DNA of 64,000 nucleotides from assembly GCA_002344065.1 (NCBI GenBank), contig DDTK01000005.1, positions 1-64,000 of the forward strand, written 5' to 3'. Positions 26,400 to 34,053 of the stretch are shown in pieces; position 1 is the first letter of the stretch; each line of letters starts with the position of its first letter. The notes below the pieces were generated by a model that was given only the letters and a program-made list of their open reading frames with translations, ran no database searches and had not been told where the DNA came from. The translations under genes were made by a program, and so were the position numbers. The DNA comes from Flammeovirgaceae bacterium UBA2366 (GTDB lineage: Bacteria > Bacteroidota > Bacteroidia > Cytophagales > Cyclobacteriaceae).

Positions 26400-27827
26400 C
26401 TAAAAATAGTAATCCAGCACCAGGCTCATGTGGTGCATATCTACTTTATTATGATAGTAAGCGGGTATTTCTTCAAGGCCGCTAATCATATTGCCCTTGT
26501 ACAGGTAAAGCAAATCGGCCTGGAGGCCTTGCAAAAAGCCACTGAATTTATACCGCATGCGCATGTTCATCTGGTAAAAAGATGGCAGTATATATTTATT
26601 CAACCGGGCATCGGCAACGGATGGCAGCACAAACAAGCCAGCGGATGTTTGCAGCGACAGGTGCTTTTGTTTGTCGAGCAGGCGGTTGTTCTGGATCATC
26701 ATGGCATGCACATCGCCCATGCCTTCCATGCGCTCGCGTTGCATAAACGTGTAAAAGGATTCAACGCCCCACTCACGCGGAAATAGAAAACGACCATGTG
26801 CTGTTATTCGCGTGTAATTAACATTCCATTCTTCACTTGTAGTATTGTTTAACGCGCTGGCGCGAAAACTAAAACTATGCGATTGTTCGTCCTCACTGAT
26901 GTACTGCTTTTCGATTGACAGCGTATCAGCGTATAAGGACTTTTGCCAAAAGTATTGAAGCCCGGCCATCCACGTTATGGATTGATTCCTTTTCCTGACT
27001 TCAATTTTCTGCAAAGTCATGTTGAACAATTTATTGGCATGGTAATTCCACAATTGGTAGTTCAATCCTTTTACGGGAAGCAACTCTGCATGCCCTATGA
27101 AAACATGTTTGGTGCTGATGTTTCCGGCATAAGAAGCTTTGTTGCCATTAACTGCTCTTCCCATGGGATATACACCCACGGAACTGCCCATGTTGTACCA
27201 TCGAATGGTGCCACGAGGCGATGTTTTCCAAAGCCAGCCGGCTTTAAATCTGAACTTTTCCCATTCGTTAATTTCTACCCACGCACCATCCTGCAGGTTA
27301 GGTCGCATGCGGCCATCCTGTAAATTGACTAACGGAGTTTTTAAATGGAACCTACCCACCTGCATGTAAGATTTATTTTTCTGTGAGATATAATATCGTA
27401 GATAAAGGTCTTCGAGTCTGTCAAGATCTTCGTGATTATCCGGATTGGTTACATCAAATAATGCTGCTTCATACCGATTAAAAAAAGGTGGCCTTGGTCC
27501 AAGATGCGAGGATGAAAGATTGTAAATGATAAACCCCGACATGCCCACCTGAAAATTTTTAATAATAGGTGAATAGTATCCAAGTCCTCCGCCAACTCCC
27601 AACGCATAATAGTCATGGTATTCATGATGATTGACTGTGCTCATAAAGAAGCTTCGAACATGTCCTTCAAACGTACCAAGTTTGTGCAACACATTGCACA
27701 AACTGTCATTCTCAACACACTGTTGATTGATAATTGCCCTTCGGGCCGACCAGCTGGGATCCTGATGTTGTGATTTTCCGGCAATGAAATTCACCGTAAA
27801 CAGTAAAAACAAAATCAAACGCATCAT
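26400..27827 (-). CDS. OprD-like outer-membrane porin
   Basis: About 475 residues from the ATG at 27827, which follows the TsdA stop directly and begins a signal peptide (MMRLILFLLFTVNFIAGKSQ); the longer frame to 27845 would overlap tsdA. Barrel-type alternation is clear, with OprD-family landmarks: YYALGVGGGLGYYSP, LYLRYYISQ...MQVGRF, TPLVNLQDGRMRPNL, and a terminal aromatic (DYYF). OprD porins pass small anions, amino acids and organic acids. As the last gene of the YeeE-YeeE-TsdA unit it may admit thiosulfate or release tetrathionate. Confidence 0.75.
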   Translation of the reverse strand: MMRLILFLLFTVNFIAGKSQHQDPSWSARRAIINQQCVENDSLCNVLHKLGTFEGHVRSFFMSTVNHHEYHDYYALGVGGGLGYYSPIIKNFQVGMSGFIIYNLSSSHLGPRPPFFNRYEAALFDVTNPDNHEDLDRLEDLYLRYYISQKNKSYMQVGRFHLKTPLVNLQDGRMRPNLQDGAWVEINEWEKFRFKAGWLWKTSPRGTIRWYNMGSSVGVYPMGRAVNGNKASYAGNISTKHVFIGHAELLPVKGLNYQLWNYHANKLFNMTLQKIEVRKRNQSITWMAGLQYFWQKSLYADTLSIEKQYISEDEQSHSFSFRASALNNTTSEEWNVNYTRITAHGRFLFPREWGVESFYTFMQRERMEGMGDVHAMMIQNNRLLDKQKHLSLQTSAGLFVLPSVADARLNKYILPSFYQMNMRMRYKFSGFLQGLQADLLYLYKGNMISGLEEIPAYYHNKVDMHHMSLVLDYYF

Positions 27828-27828
27828 T

Positions 27829-28911
27829 TCACTGGTTAGAAGCAACAGCTTTATTCAACATTTTTCGTTTCTCAACAATCGGCTTAAACGGGCCATACTT
27901 ATGTTGCTCTTCCGGAAAACCATCATGAAAAGGCCCGAAAGGATGATCGACAGGTTTCTTTGATATATCGGGCCAGTCGCTGGCAAGATCTTTATAGGGG
28001 TGATGTAGTGAATTGACATACGCGGCAACATCCCAGGCTTCCTCATCGGAAAGTTGGGGTTCATTATACGTAGCGCCCAACGGCATATTTGCCTTTACAT
28101 ATCCGGCAAAGCGCGAAAGGCGGTATAAACCTGCACCCTGGTTATAACTTTTTTCTCCCCACAGGGGTGGGTAGATCCAGGCTGTTCCTTCGGGATTAAG
28201 AATTCCTTCACCACCGACTCCATGACAGACCACACACTTCGCTTCATAAATCAGTTTACCATTTTCAAGGCTGGCTGCGCGATCCAGAAAAGCTAACTCA
28301 ACCAAACCAGAACCCTTTGGACTTTCACCCTTTGGTACATCTTTTCCAACCCAATTAATGTAAGCAACAATGGCTTTCATCTCTTTTCCATCAGTATCCA
28401 ACGCTTGGCCATTGAGGCTACGTTCGAAGCAATCATTCACACGCTTTTCAATGGTCTCCTCTGTTCCGGAACGTGGCCGAAACTTGGGATAGGTTGAAGT
28501 CACTGCGCTGTAATTATTTCCGAAGGGCTTAGTGCCGGCATCGAGGTGGCAGTTCTGACAATTCATACCATTACTCATAGCCAACACTTTTCCATTTGGC
28601 CCGAGATATTCAGATGTATGGGCTACGAGTTCTTTTCCATAACGAATAAGATCACCGTCTTCACCTTGTGGAATAGTGGACTCGTCAGGTGCCCGCCACA
28701 GATCCGGAAGCACAGAAACATTAGTACTTGTTAAATATGTCTTGCTTTCATTTCCCGATGAAGAGAACCATGCTGTAATCTCAGAAGCAAAAAACAGTGA
28801 ACCGGACAAGACTACAATCAACGACACCATTATAAAGATTAATGTCACCAACGTTGCAGTTATCTTAACAAGGGTAGAATCCGATGAATTATTTTGTTCG
28901 CTCATAGCCAT
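27829..28911 (-). CDS. tsdA: TsdA-like dihaem thiosulfate dehydrogenase, membrane-anchored
   Basis: 360 residues. A membrane anchor (residues about 17-43) replaces the usual cleavable signal. Two haem c sites follow: CQNCH (C118, C121, H122) with HLDAGTKPFG downstream, and CVVCH (C226, C229, H230). VNDCFERSLNG supplies C161, 39 residues after the first haem His, at the position of the unusual axial Cys ligand that is diagnostic of TsdA. TsdA oxidises thiosulfate to tetrathionate, or reverses this. It is flanked by thiosulfate-type transporters and a porin in one transcript. No cytochrome partner TsdB is seen. Confidence 0.85.
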   Translation of the reverse strand: MAMSEQNNSSDSTLVKITATLVTLIFIMVSLIVVLSGSLFFASEITAWFSSSGNESKTYLTSTNVSVLPDLWRAPDESTIPQGEDGDLIRYGKELVAHTSEYLGPNGKVLAMSNGMNCQNCHLDAGTKPFGNNYSAVTSTYPKFRPRSGTEETIEKRVNDCFERSLNGQALDTDGKEMKAIVAYINWVGKDVPKGESPKGSGLVELAFLDRAASLENGKLIYEAKCVVCHGVGGEGILNPEGTAWIYPPLWGEKSYNQGAGLYRLSRFAGYVKANMPLGATYNEPQLSDEEAWDVAAYVNSLHHPYKDLASDWPDISKKPVDHPFGPFHDGFPEEQHKYGPFKPIVEKRKMLNKAVASNQ

Positions 28912-28943
28912 TCTGCTACTTCCTCTCTCGCTTTCTCAATAGG

Positions 28944-29471
28944 TTAATGAGGAAGTCTGTCGCGCAACAATCCGTAGAACCAGGTTCCGGCTATGGCACT
29001 CACCAATGTTACCAGCACAACCAAAAAACCACTACCAATTTGGGCAAACAGCGGCCCCGGACACGCACCGGTTATGGCCCAACCGAGGCCAAACATAGAG
29101 GCGCCAATAATATTGCCCCAATGAAAATCCTTTTTGTGGAACACTACTTCTTCACCTTGCATGGTTCTGATTTTGAATTTCTTTATCAACCATACAGAGA
29201 TCATTCCCACCACCACGGCTGTTCCGATAGCACCATACATATGAAAGGAATGAAGCCGGAACATTTCCTGGATGCGATACCATGAAATAATTTCTGCCTT
29301 TACAAAAACAATCCCGAAAAGAATACCTACCACCATGTACTTCACATTAGATACGATGGGTGTTTCGAGGGTTAACTGATCGTTAGGCGCTTCACATTCT
29401 ATGGGATGCTCAAGCACCAGGGGATTGGTCACAAATTCTTCTGTTGTATTCTGCATAATTCTTCTTTTCAA
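28944..29471 (-). CDS. YeeE/YedE-family (DUF6691-like) transporter half, GACPGP type
   Basis: 175 residues (or about 170 from the ATG at 29456, MQNTTEEF). About four membrane segments, with the conserved FGLGWAITGACPGPLFAQIGSG motif, whose Cys is the sulfur-relay residue of YeeE-type thiosulfate transporters. It follows the partner half by four bases. The two halves together equal a full YeeE protein, an arrangement also known for split YeeE/YedE pairs. Likely imports thiosulfate or another sulfane compound. Confidence 0.85.
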   Translation of the reverse strand: MKRRIMQNTTEEFVTNPLVLEHPIECEAPNDQLTLETPIVSNVKYMVVGILFGIVFVKAEIISWYRIQEMFRLHSFHMYGAIGTAVVVGMISVWLIKKFKIRTMQGEEVVFHKKDFHWGNIIGASMFGLGWAITGACPGPLFAQIGSGFLVVLVTLVSAIAGTWFYGLLRDRLPH

Positions 29472-29475
29472 AATT

Positions 29476-30042
29476 TTAAAATAACTTCATTAGCCATGGA
29501 AAAATCAGGTGAACCATAGCAAAGCCACCGGCCATAAAGCAACATGTTGCTACCAGTGAGGGCCATTGCAACGTAGACAAGCCCATAATGGAATGACCGG
29601 ATGTGCATCCTCCGGCATAGCGTGTTCCGAAGCCTACTAAAAATCCGCCCAGCACAAAGAACACAAGGCCTTTAAGACTAAACAGATTCTCAAAACTGAA
29701 TATGGAAGCGGGCATTAATTCGTTATCGACTACCACATTCAAGGCTTCGAGATCCTGAACGGTTTGTGCCGATACCTGAATAGGATCAGGATTGCTAAGA
29801 AGCTGTGTAGCTACTAAACCCCCCAACAATACACCACCAACAAAAAACAGATTCCACATTTCCCTTCTCCAATTGTACTTAAAGAAAGAAATATTGGCAG
29901 GCAAACAGGCCGCACAAATATGTCGCAGGGAAGAGGAAATACCGAAGTGCTTGTTACCCAGTAACAACAGCACGGGAACAGTAAGACCGATAAGGGCTCC
30001 GGCAACATACCAGGGCCACGGTTGACGAATTAATTCTAGCAT
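29476..30042 (-). CDS. YeeE/YedE-family transporter half, GGCTSGH type
   Basis: 188 residues with about four or five membrane segments. The conserved FGTRYAGGCTSGHSIMGLS is the first-half signature of YeeE/YedE proteins, with the reactive Cys in GGCTSG. It is the first gene of the YeeE-YeeE-TsdA-OprD transcript and has a regulated promoter about 30 bases upstream. It probably pairs with the following half to make a functional thiosulfate-type transporter. Confidence 0.87.
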   Translation of the reverse strand: MLELIRQPWPWYVAGALIGLTVPVLLLLGNKHFGISSSLRHICAACLPANISFFKYNWRREMWNLFFVGGVLLGGLVATQLLSNPDPIQVSAQTVQDLEALNVVVDNELMPASIFSFENLFSLKGLVFFVLGGFLVGFGTRYAGGCTSGHSIMGLSTLQWPSLVATCCFMAGGFAMVHLIFPWLMKLF

Positions 30043-30073
30043 AGGAACAGTATAGTTTTTACCAAGTTAAACA

Positions 30074-30117
30074 CAAAAATAGAGGAGACATTACGGGGCT
30101 TCCGTAACTTTTGTAAC
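30074..30117 (-). promoter_or_regulatory. Regulated promoter of the yeeE-tsdA operon (site B)
   Basis: The -7 box TATTTTTG (30081-30074, minus strand) is a full TAnnTTTG match. The operator at 30104-30117 reads GTTACAAAAGTTAC on the minus strand, one mismatch from the 5-N4-5 palindrome. Centre to box edge is 29.5 bases. Confidence 0.65.
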
Positions 30118-30133
30118 AGTATCTTAAATTAGG

Positions 30134-30928
30134 TTAGAAAAAGAGCTCTTTACCCAGAATGTAAACACCCATTACCAGCACAAACCAGCCAAAGGCAGGC
30201 TTTAGTTTTTCATTGGATATGAACCGGGTTAAATAACTGCCAATGAGAATGCCTACCATCGCAAAAGCAGAAAACACCAGCATAAATTTATAATCAATGG
30301 TTAGTTCACCCCCTAAATCTCCAGTAAAACCAATCAAAGATTTTAGGGCAATAATCAACAATGATGTTCCCACTGCTTGTTTCATCGGTAAGCCGGCAAA
30401 TAATACCAATGCCGGGATAATCAGAAATCCACCTCCGGCACCCACCAATCCGGTAACACCGCCAACCACCAAACCTTCAACGAAAATCAAGGGGAAATTA
30501 TAAGTCTTTTCTTTCGCTTCTTCCTTTTGGTTTTTAGGTTTCCGGATCATCGAAACAGAGGCCAACAGCATAAGTATGGCAAACAAAACCATTACAAAAA
30601 CACCTTTGGTGAACTCAAAACCTCCAACCGTAAACAATGAATCGGGGATAATGGGTACAACAAATTTTCGAACAGCATAAACTCCTGCAATGGAGGGTAA
30701 CCCAAAGATTATGGCGGTTTTTAGATCAACGTTTCCTTTTCTAAAATGACTGACCGAACCCACAGCGCTGGTTAAACCAACCACAAAAAGTGAATATGAC
30801 GTAGCCAGTACCGGATCTTCCCGAAATAGATAAACCAATATGGGAACCGTAAGAATGGAGCCACCACCACCAATTAATCCTAAGGTAAGACCCATTACAA
30901 TTGCAGCAGCGTAACCCAGAATTTCCAT
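30134..30928 (-). CDS. TauE/SafE-family sulfite/anion exporter
   Basis: 264 residues with seven or eight membrane segments. Family blocks are GLTLGLIGGGGSILTVPILVYL at the N-terminus and VGGVTGLVGAGGGFLIIPALVL after the midpoint, the two repeated halves of TauE/SafE. Members export sulfite, sulfoacetate or related anions. It is transcribed from its own regulated promoter and precedes the yeeE-tsdA unit, so export of sulfite made by the persulfide dioxygenase is a natural role, though it is not proven by sequence. Confidence 0.88.
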   Translation of the reverse strand: MEILGYAAAIVMGLTLGLIGGGGSILTVPILVYLFREDPVLATSYSLFVVGLTSAVGSVSHFRKGNVDLKTAIIFGLPSIAGVYAVRKFVVPIIPDSLFTVGGFEFTKGVFVMVLFAILMLLASVSMIRKPKNQKEEAKEKTYNFPLIFVEGLVVGGVTGLVGAGGGFLIIPALVLFAGLPMKQAVGTSLLIIALKSLIGFTGDLGGELTIDYKFMLVFSAFAMVGILIGSYLTRFISNEKLKPAFGWFVLVMGVYILGKELFF

Positions 30929-30952
30929 TCGTCAGCAAATTTTAAATTTCGG

Positions 30953-30996
30953 CAAAAGTAGATTTCTACAGAGCCTGAATCGGTAACAAAAGTCAC
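30953..30996 (-). promoter_or_regulatory. Regulated promoter of the TauE/SafE gene (site C)
   Basis: The -7 box TACTTTTG (30960-30953, minus strand) is a full TAnnTTTG match. The operator GTAACAAAAGTCAC (30983-30996) has one mismatch from GTAAC-N4-GTTAC. Centre to box edge is 29.5 bases, identical to site B. Confidence 0.65.
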
Positions 30997-31019
30997 GCAG
31001 GTTTAAGGATGTAAGGTAT

Positions 31020-33023
31020 TCAATCGATTTTATGAAGCGAAAAGTAAAAAACAGATCCTTTACCCTCCTCACTTTCAACCCAAAGTTTACCGCCATTTTT
31101 TTCTACAAAATCTTTACACAGAATTAATCCCAGGCCTGTTCCCTTTTCATTGGCCGTTCCGGGTGTTGAATGTTTCGAATCAAGTTTGAATAATTTATCC
31201 ACTACCGCTTTACTCATACCTACTCCTGTATCCGCCACTGAAACAATAATTTCATTACCTTTTTGTTCAGCACTTAACTTAATAACACCATTGGAGGGGG
31301 TAAACTTAATGGCATTGGAAATCAGGTTTCGAACCACCGTGGTGATGGATTGCTGGTTTGCATTAACCTGAATCGGATTATTCTGTTCGTGCAGAATGGT
31401 AATTTCTTTTGCCGCTGCCTGTGTTTGTAACAAATCCCTGTTTTGTCCCAGTACTTCTACAATATCAAATGACTCGGGTTTGAAATCAATATTGCCAGTT
31501 TGTGAACGCGCCCATTCCAACAAATTATTAAGCAGTGTAAACAGGTTTTTGAGTGATTTGTCCAGATCCCTGGCAACGGTTTGAATATCCTCCTTACTCA
31601 GCGCCTCAAAATGATTGATTAATAAGTTTGAAAAGGAAGTCAGCGAGTTCAGCGGACCTTTAATATCATGCCCGATGATGGAAAAGAATTTGTCTTTGGT
31701 AGCATTCAACTGCTGAAGCTGAACATTCTGGTGTTCAATCGTTTCGTTGATTTGCTTTAGTTGTTGATTTGATCTGCGCTTTAACAAATACAAGTACAGC
31801 GTTAACATGATGATTACAAAACCCAACCCAATGAGCAGGTACAGGTATTGCTGAATGCGCTGCTGCTCGGCCAACTCGCGTTCGCGATCGCGCTTTACCA
31901 ACTCCAGTTTTTCTATCTCCTGTTCCTTTTTTACCAGCGCATAAAGACTTTGAGCCTCCAGTAGTTTCTGGTCATTTTCTTCCTTGGCCATAAATTCATT
32001 CATCGCCAGAAAAAGCTCACGGTACGTTAAAGCCCGTTTGAAATCACCTAATGCTTTACAGGTCAGGCTCAGGTAATCATAACTGGTGCGCAACGCATCT
32101 TTTGTTTGGGCCGACTGTGCGGACTGCAAGGCCAACTCAAAATTGGGTAACGCCTGTTTGTAATTCTTTTGACGGTAATAAAATAAACCCAGGTTGTTGT
32201 AGGCATCTGCAATCCCCTTTTTATAGTCTACCGATTGAAAAACCTCCAATGCAGCTTTGTAGTTGGCAAGGGCCCGCTCCGTGTTATTCATGAGTTCGTA
32301 AACACCACCGATTTCATTTAACAATACGCCTTCACCGATTCGCTCACGGTGCTTACGCCTTACCGCCAGCGCTTGTTTAAAATAATCGAGTGCATTTGAA
32401 TAGTTCTTTTGCAGAACATATAATTGTGCCATGTTAAACAATGCCTCAGCCTCAAAATCGGGTTGTTGCAACTCATCCTTTAGGCCCAACACCTCTTCAA
32501 AGCGCTCAAAAGCTTCCTGTGGCTGATCAGCGGCAGCATAGGCCTTACCCAATGCATTTAATACCAGCGCCAGGTTATCAGGCTGGTTTATGCTCAGGCT
32601 TACATCATGCGCACGTTCTAAAAATTGCAGGCTCTTTTCGATGTTACCAGTTTCATTAAAAACGTGCGCAATAGAAAGGTATACATAGACTTGCCCATTC
32701 AGAAGGGTGGCAGAATCGGCCAGGCTCAAAGCCTTCAAAAACAAATCCATGGCTTCTTCATACTTGTAGGCCCGTGTAGTCTGTGTCATGCCCAATTCCA
32801 ACAATACAAAAACGCGGGCCGAGTCATCCTGAATTTCTATGGCTGTGAGCAAATCATCTTGTTTTTGCTTTAAAAGTCTTTCAACCGACTCGTTATCGCT
32901 TGCTGTTAAAAGGTTGCGGTACCAAGTTGTTAACGGTGTGGTCTCCTGCGCAAGGGCTGATTGTAATGAGAAGAACCCAACACACCCTGCGATCAGAAAC
33001 TGCACCAGCAAATACTTCATCAA
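31020..33023 (-). CDS. TPR-containing sensor histidine kinase
   Basis: 667 residues: signal peptide to about 26, six or seven TPR units (about 70-345) in the periplasm, a charged coiled-coil (350-392), one membrane helix (392-415), then a HisKA domain with phosphoacceptor H452 in IIGHDIKGPLNSL and an HATPase domain (NLISNAIKF, DTGVGMS, GTGLGL). No response regulator lies beside it, so its partner is elsewhere. It is upstream of the TauE gene on the same strand with a 91-base gap holding that gene's own promoter, so regulation of the sulfur locus by it is possible but unsupported. Confidence 0.9.
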   Translation of the reverse strand: MMKYLLVQFLIAGCVGFFSLQSALAQETTPLTTWYRNLLTASDNESVERLLKQKQDDLLTAIEIQDDSARVFVLLELGMTQTTRAYKYEEAMDLFLKALSLADSATLLNGQVYVYLSIAHVFNETGNIEKSLQFLERAHDVSLSINQPDNLALVLNALGKAYAAADQPQEAFERFEEVLGLKDELQQPDFEAEALFNMAQLYVLQKNYSNALDYFKQALAVRRKHRERIGEGVLLNEIGGVYELMNNTERALANYKAALEVFQSVDYKKGIADAYNNLGLFYYRQKNYKQALPNFELALQSAQSAQTKDALRTSYDYLSLTCKALGDFKRALTYRELFLAMNEFMAKEENDQKLLEAQSLYALVKKEQEIEKLELVKRDRERELAEQQRIQQYLYLLIGLGFVIIMLTLYLYLLKRRSNQQLKQINETIEHQNVQLQQLNATKDKFFSIIGHDIKGPLNSLTSFSNLLINHFEALSKEDIQTVARDLDKSLKNLFTLLNNLLEWARSQTGNIDFKPESFDIVEVLGQNRDLLQTQAAAKEITILHEQNNPIQVNANQQSITTVVRNLISNAIKFTPSNGVIKLSAEQKGNEIIVSVADTGVGMSKAVVDKLFKLDSKHSTPGTANEKGTGLGLILCKDFVEKNGGKLWVESEEGKGSVFYFSLHKID

Positions 33024-33140
33024 TCAAGAATTTTACTTAAAACTGTCAAAAGTTACGAAAGTACAGCGATTGAGTCCGGCAGCAAGCCGGCATGTTGTAA
33101 ACCAAACGATAAACAGAGGTATCTGACGATAAAAAGAAAA

Positions 33141-33162
33141 GCCTGATGAAGCTTCATCAGGC
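33141..33162 (-). terminator. Terminator of tRNA-Lys
   Basis: GCCTGATGAAGCTTCATCAGGC is a perfect 22-base palindrome; on the minus strand it is followed by TTTTCTTTTT. It lies four bases past the tRNA-Lys 3' end. Confidence 0.85.
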
Positions 33163-33166
33163 TTAG

Positions 33167-33239
33167 TGATCCCGCTGGGACTCGAACCCAGGACCCATAC
33201 ATTAAAAGTGTATTGCTCTACCAACTGAGCTACGGAATC
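33167..33239 (-). tRNA. tRNA-Lys (anticodon TTT)
   Basis: A 73-base cloverleaf on the minus strand: acceptor GATTCCG/CGGGATC with one G-T pair, D-arm AGCTC/GAGC, anticodon stem ATACA/TGTAT with loop CTTTTAA, and T-arm GGGTTCGAGTCCC. Confidence 0.94.
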
Positions 33240-33291
33240 GTTTCAACGTTCAAATTTGCCTGTTTTGCGGGCATTTCCGTTATTGAGGGCA

Positions 33292-33322
33292 CAAAGGTAA
33301 CAGAAGGTGAAAAATATGCAAA
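33292..33322 (-). promoter_or_regulatory. Consensus promoter of tRNA-Lys
   Basis: On the minus strand TTTG (33322-33319), exactly 19 bases, then TACCTTTG (33299-33292): a full match to the Bacteroidota TTTG-N19-TAnnTTTG promoter. The -33 element lies inside the first codons of the divergent gene. Confidence 0.8.
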
Positions 33323-34053
33323 ATAGGCTTTTAAAAATTGTCCCGCATCTGTTCCTGCTTTTCATTTTGTTCAACGCCACGAATGCAGCCGGTCAGTCAC
33401 TCAGCTATCACCTTACCAAAGCCGATTCATTGTTTGCTCAAAAGCGCTACACGCAATCGCTTGACCTTTACCGTTCTATTTTCAACCAACAGCAGTACAC
33501 ACCTTCTATGTTTTTGAAAATGGCCTACATAGAAGAAGGTCTTGATCACCTGGCGCTTGCCCTTTATTACCTCAATCTATATTATATGGCCTCGCGCGAT
33601 GAGAGGGTGATTCAAAAAATCAAGGAAATGGCAGGTAAAAATCGGTTGGATGGTTTTGAATTCTCTGATCGTGAGCGGATTCTCTCCCTATATGGTGAAT
33701 ATCATGTAACCCTATCCGCGGCCCTTATAGCCATAGCACTATTTTTACTAAGTCTTCTTGTATTTCTTCGTTCGCGTAAGAAAAGAGCCTATGGGGTATG
33801 GAGCACATTGCTTATTGTTCTGGCTATTATTCTTGTTCACACTAATTTTCCGTTACAAAACAATACGGCCATTATATCTTCCGGTAATACTTATTTAATG
33901 AGCGGACCTTCTGCCGGAGCCTCGGTAGTACAAATTATCGGTGAAGGACATCGTGTTAACGTACTCGGGCAGGAGGATGTGTGGGTACAAATTCAGTGGC
34001 GAAATAAAGTTGCCTACATTAAGGCAGATAATCTTCTTCCTGTTTCACTCTAA
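33307..34053 (+). CDS. TPR plus SH3-like membrane protein (BatE-like)
   Basis: 248 residues (ATG at 33316 is an equally good start): signal peptide to about 29, a TPR-type helical region (residues 30-110, YHLTKADSLFAQKRYTQSLDLYRSIF), two membrane helices (about 135-152 and 160-180), and a C-terminal bacterial SH3 segment (GNTYLMSGPSAGASVVQIIGEGHRVNVLG). The layout resembles BatE of aerotolerance operons, but no Bat partners are adjacent, so the role is open. Its stop overlaps the converging surface-protein gene by four bases. Confidence 0.65.
   Translation: MKNMQNRLLKIVPHLFLLFILFNATNAAGQSLSYHLTKADSLFAQKRYTQSLDLYRSIFNQQQYTPSMFLKMAYIEEGLDHLALALYYLNLYYMASRDERVIQKIKEMAGKNRLDGFEFSDRERILSLYGEYHVTLSAALIAIALFLLSLLVFLRSRKKRAYGVWSTLLIVLAIILVHTNFPLQNNTAIISSGNTYLMSGPSAGASVVQIIGEGHRVNVLGQEDVWVQIQWRNKVAYIKADNLLPVSL

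Noticed and set aside
33043..33065. GTTAC half-site before the histidine kinase gene
   Set aside because: Only one arm fits (the other reads CTGTC or GTACA), and no -7 box lies at the 29.5-base spacing.
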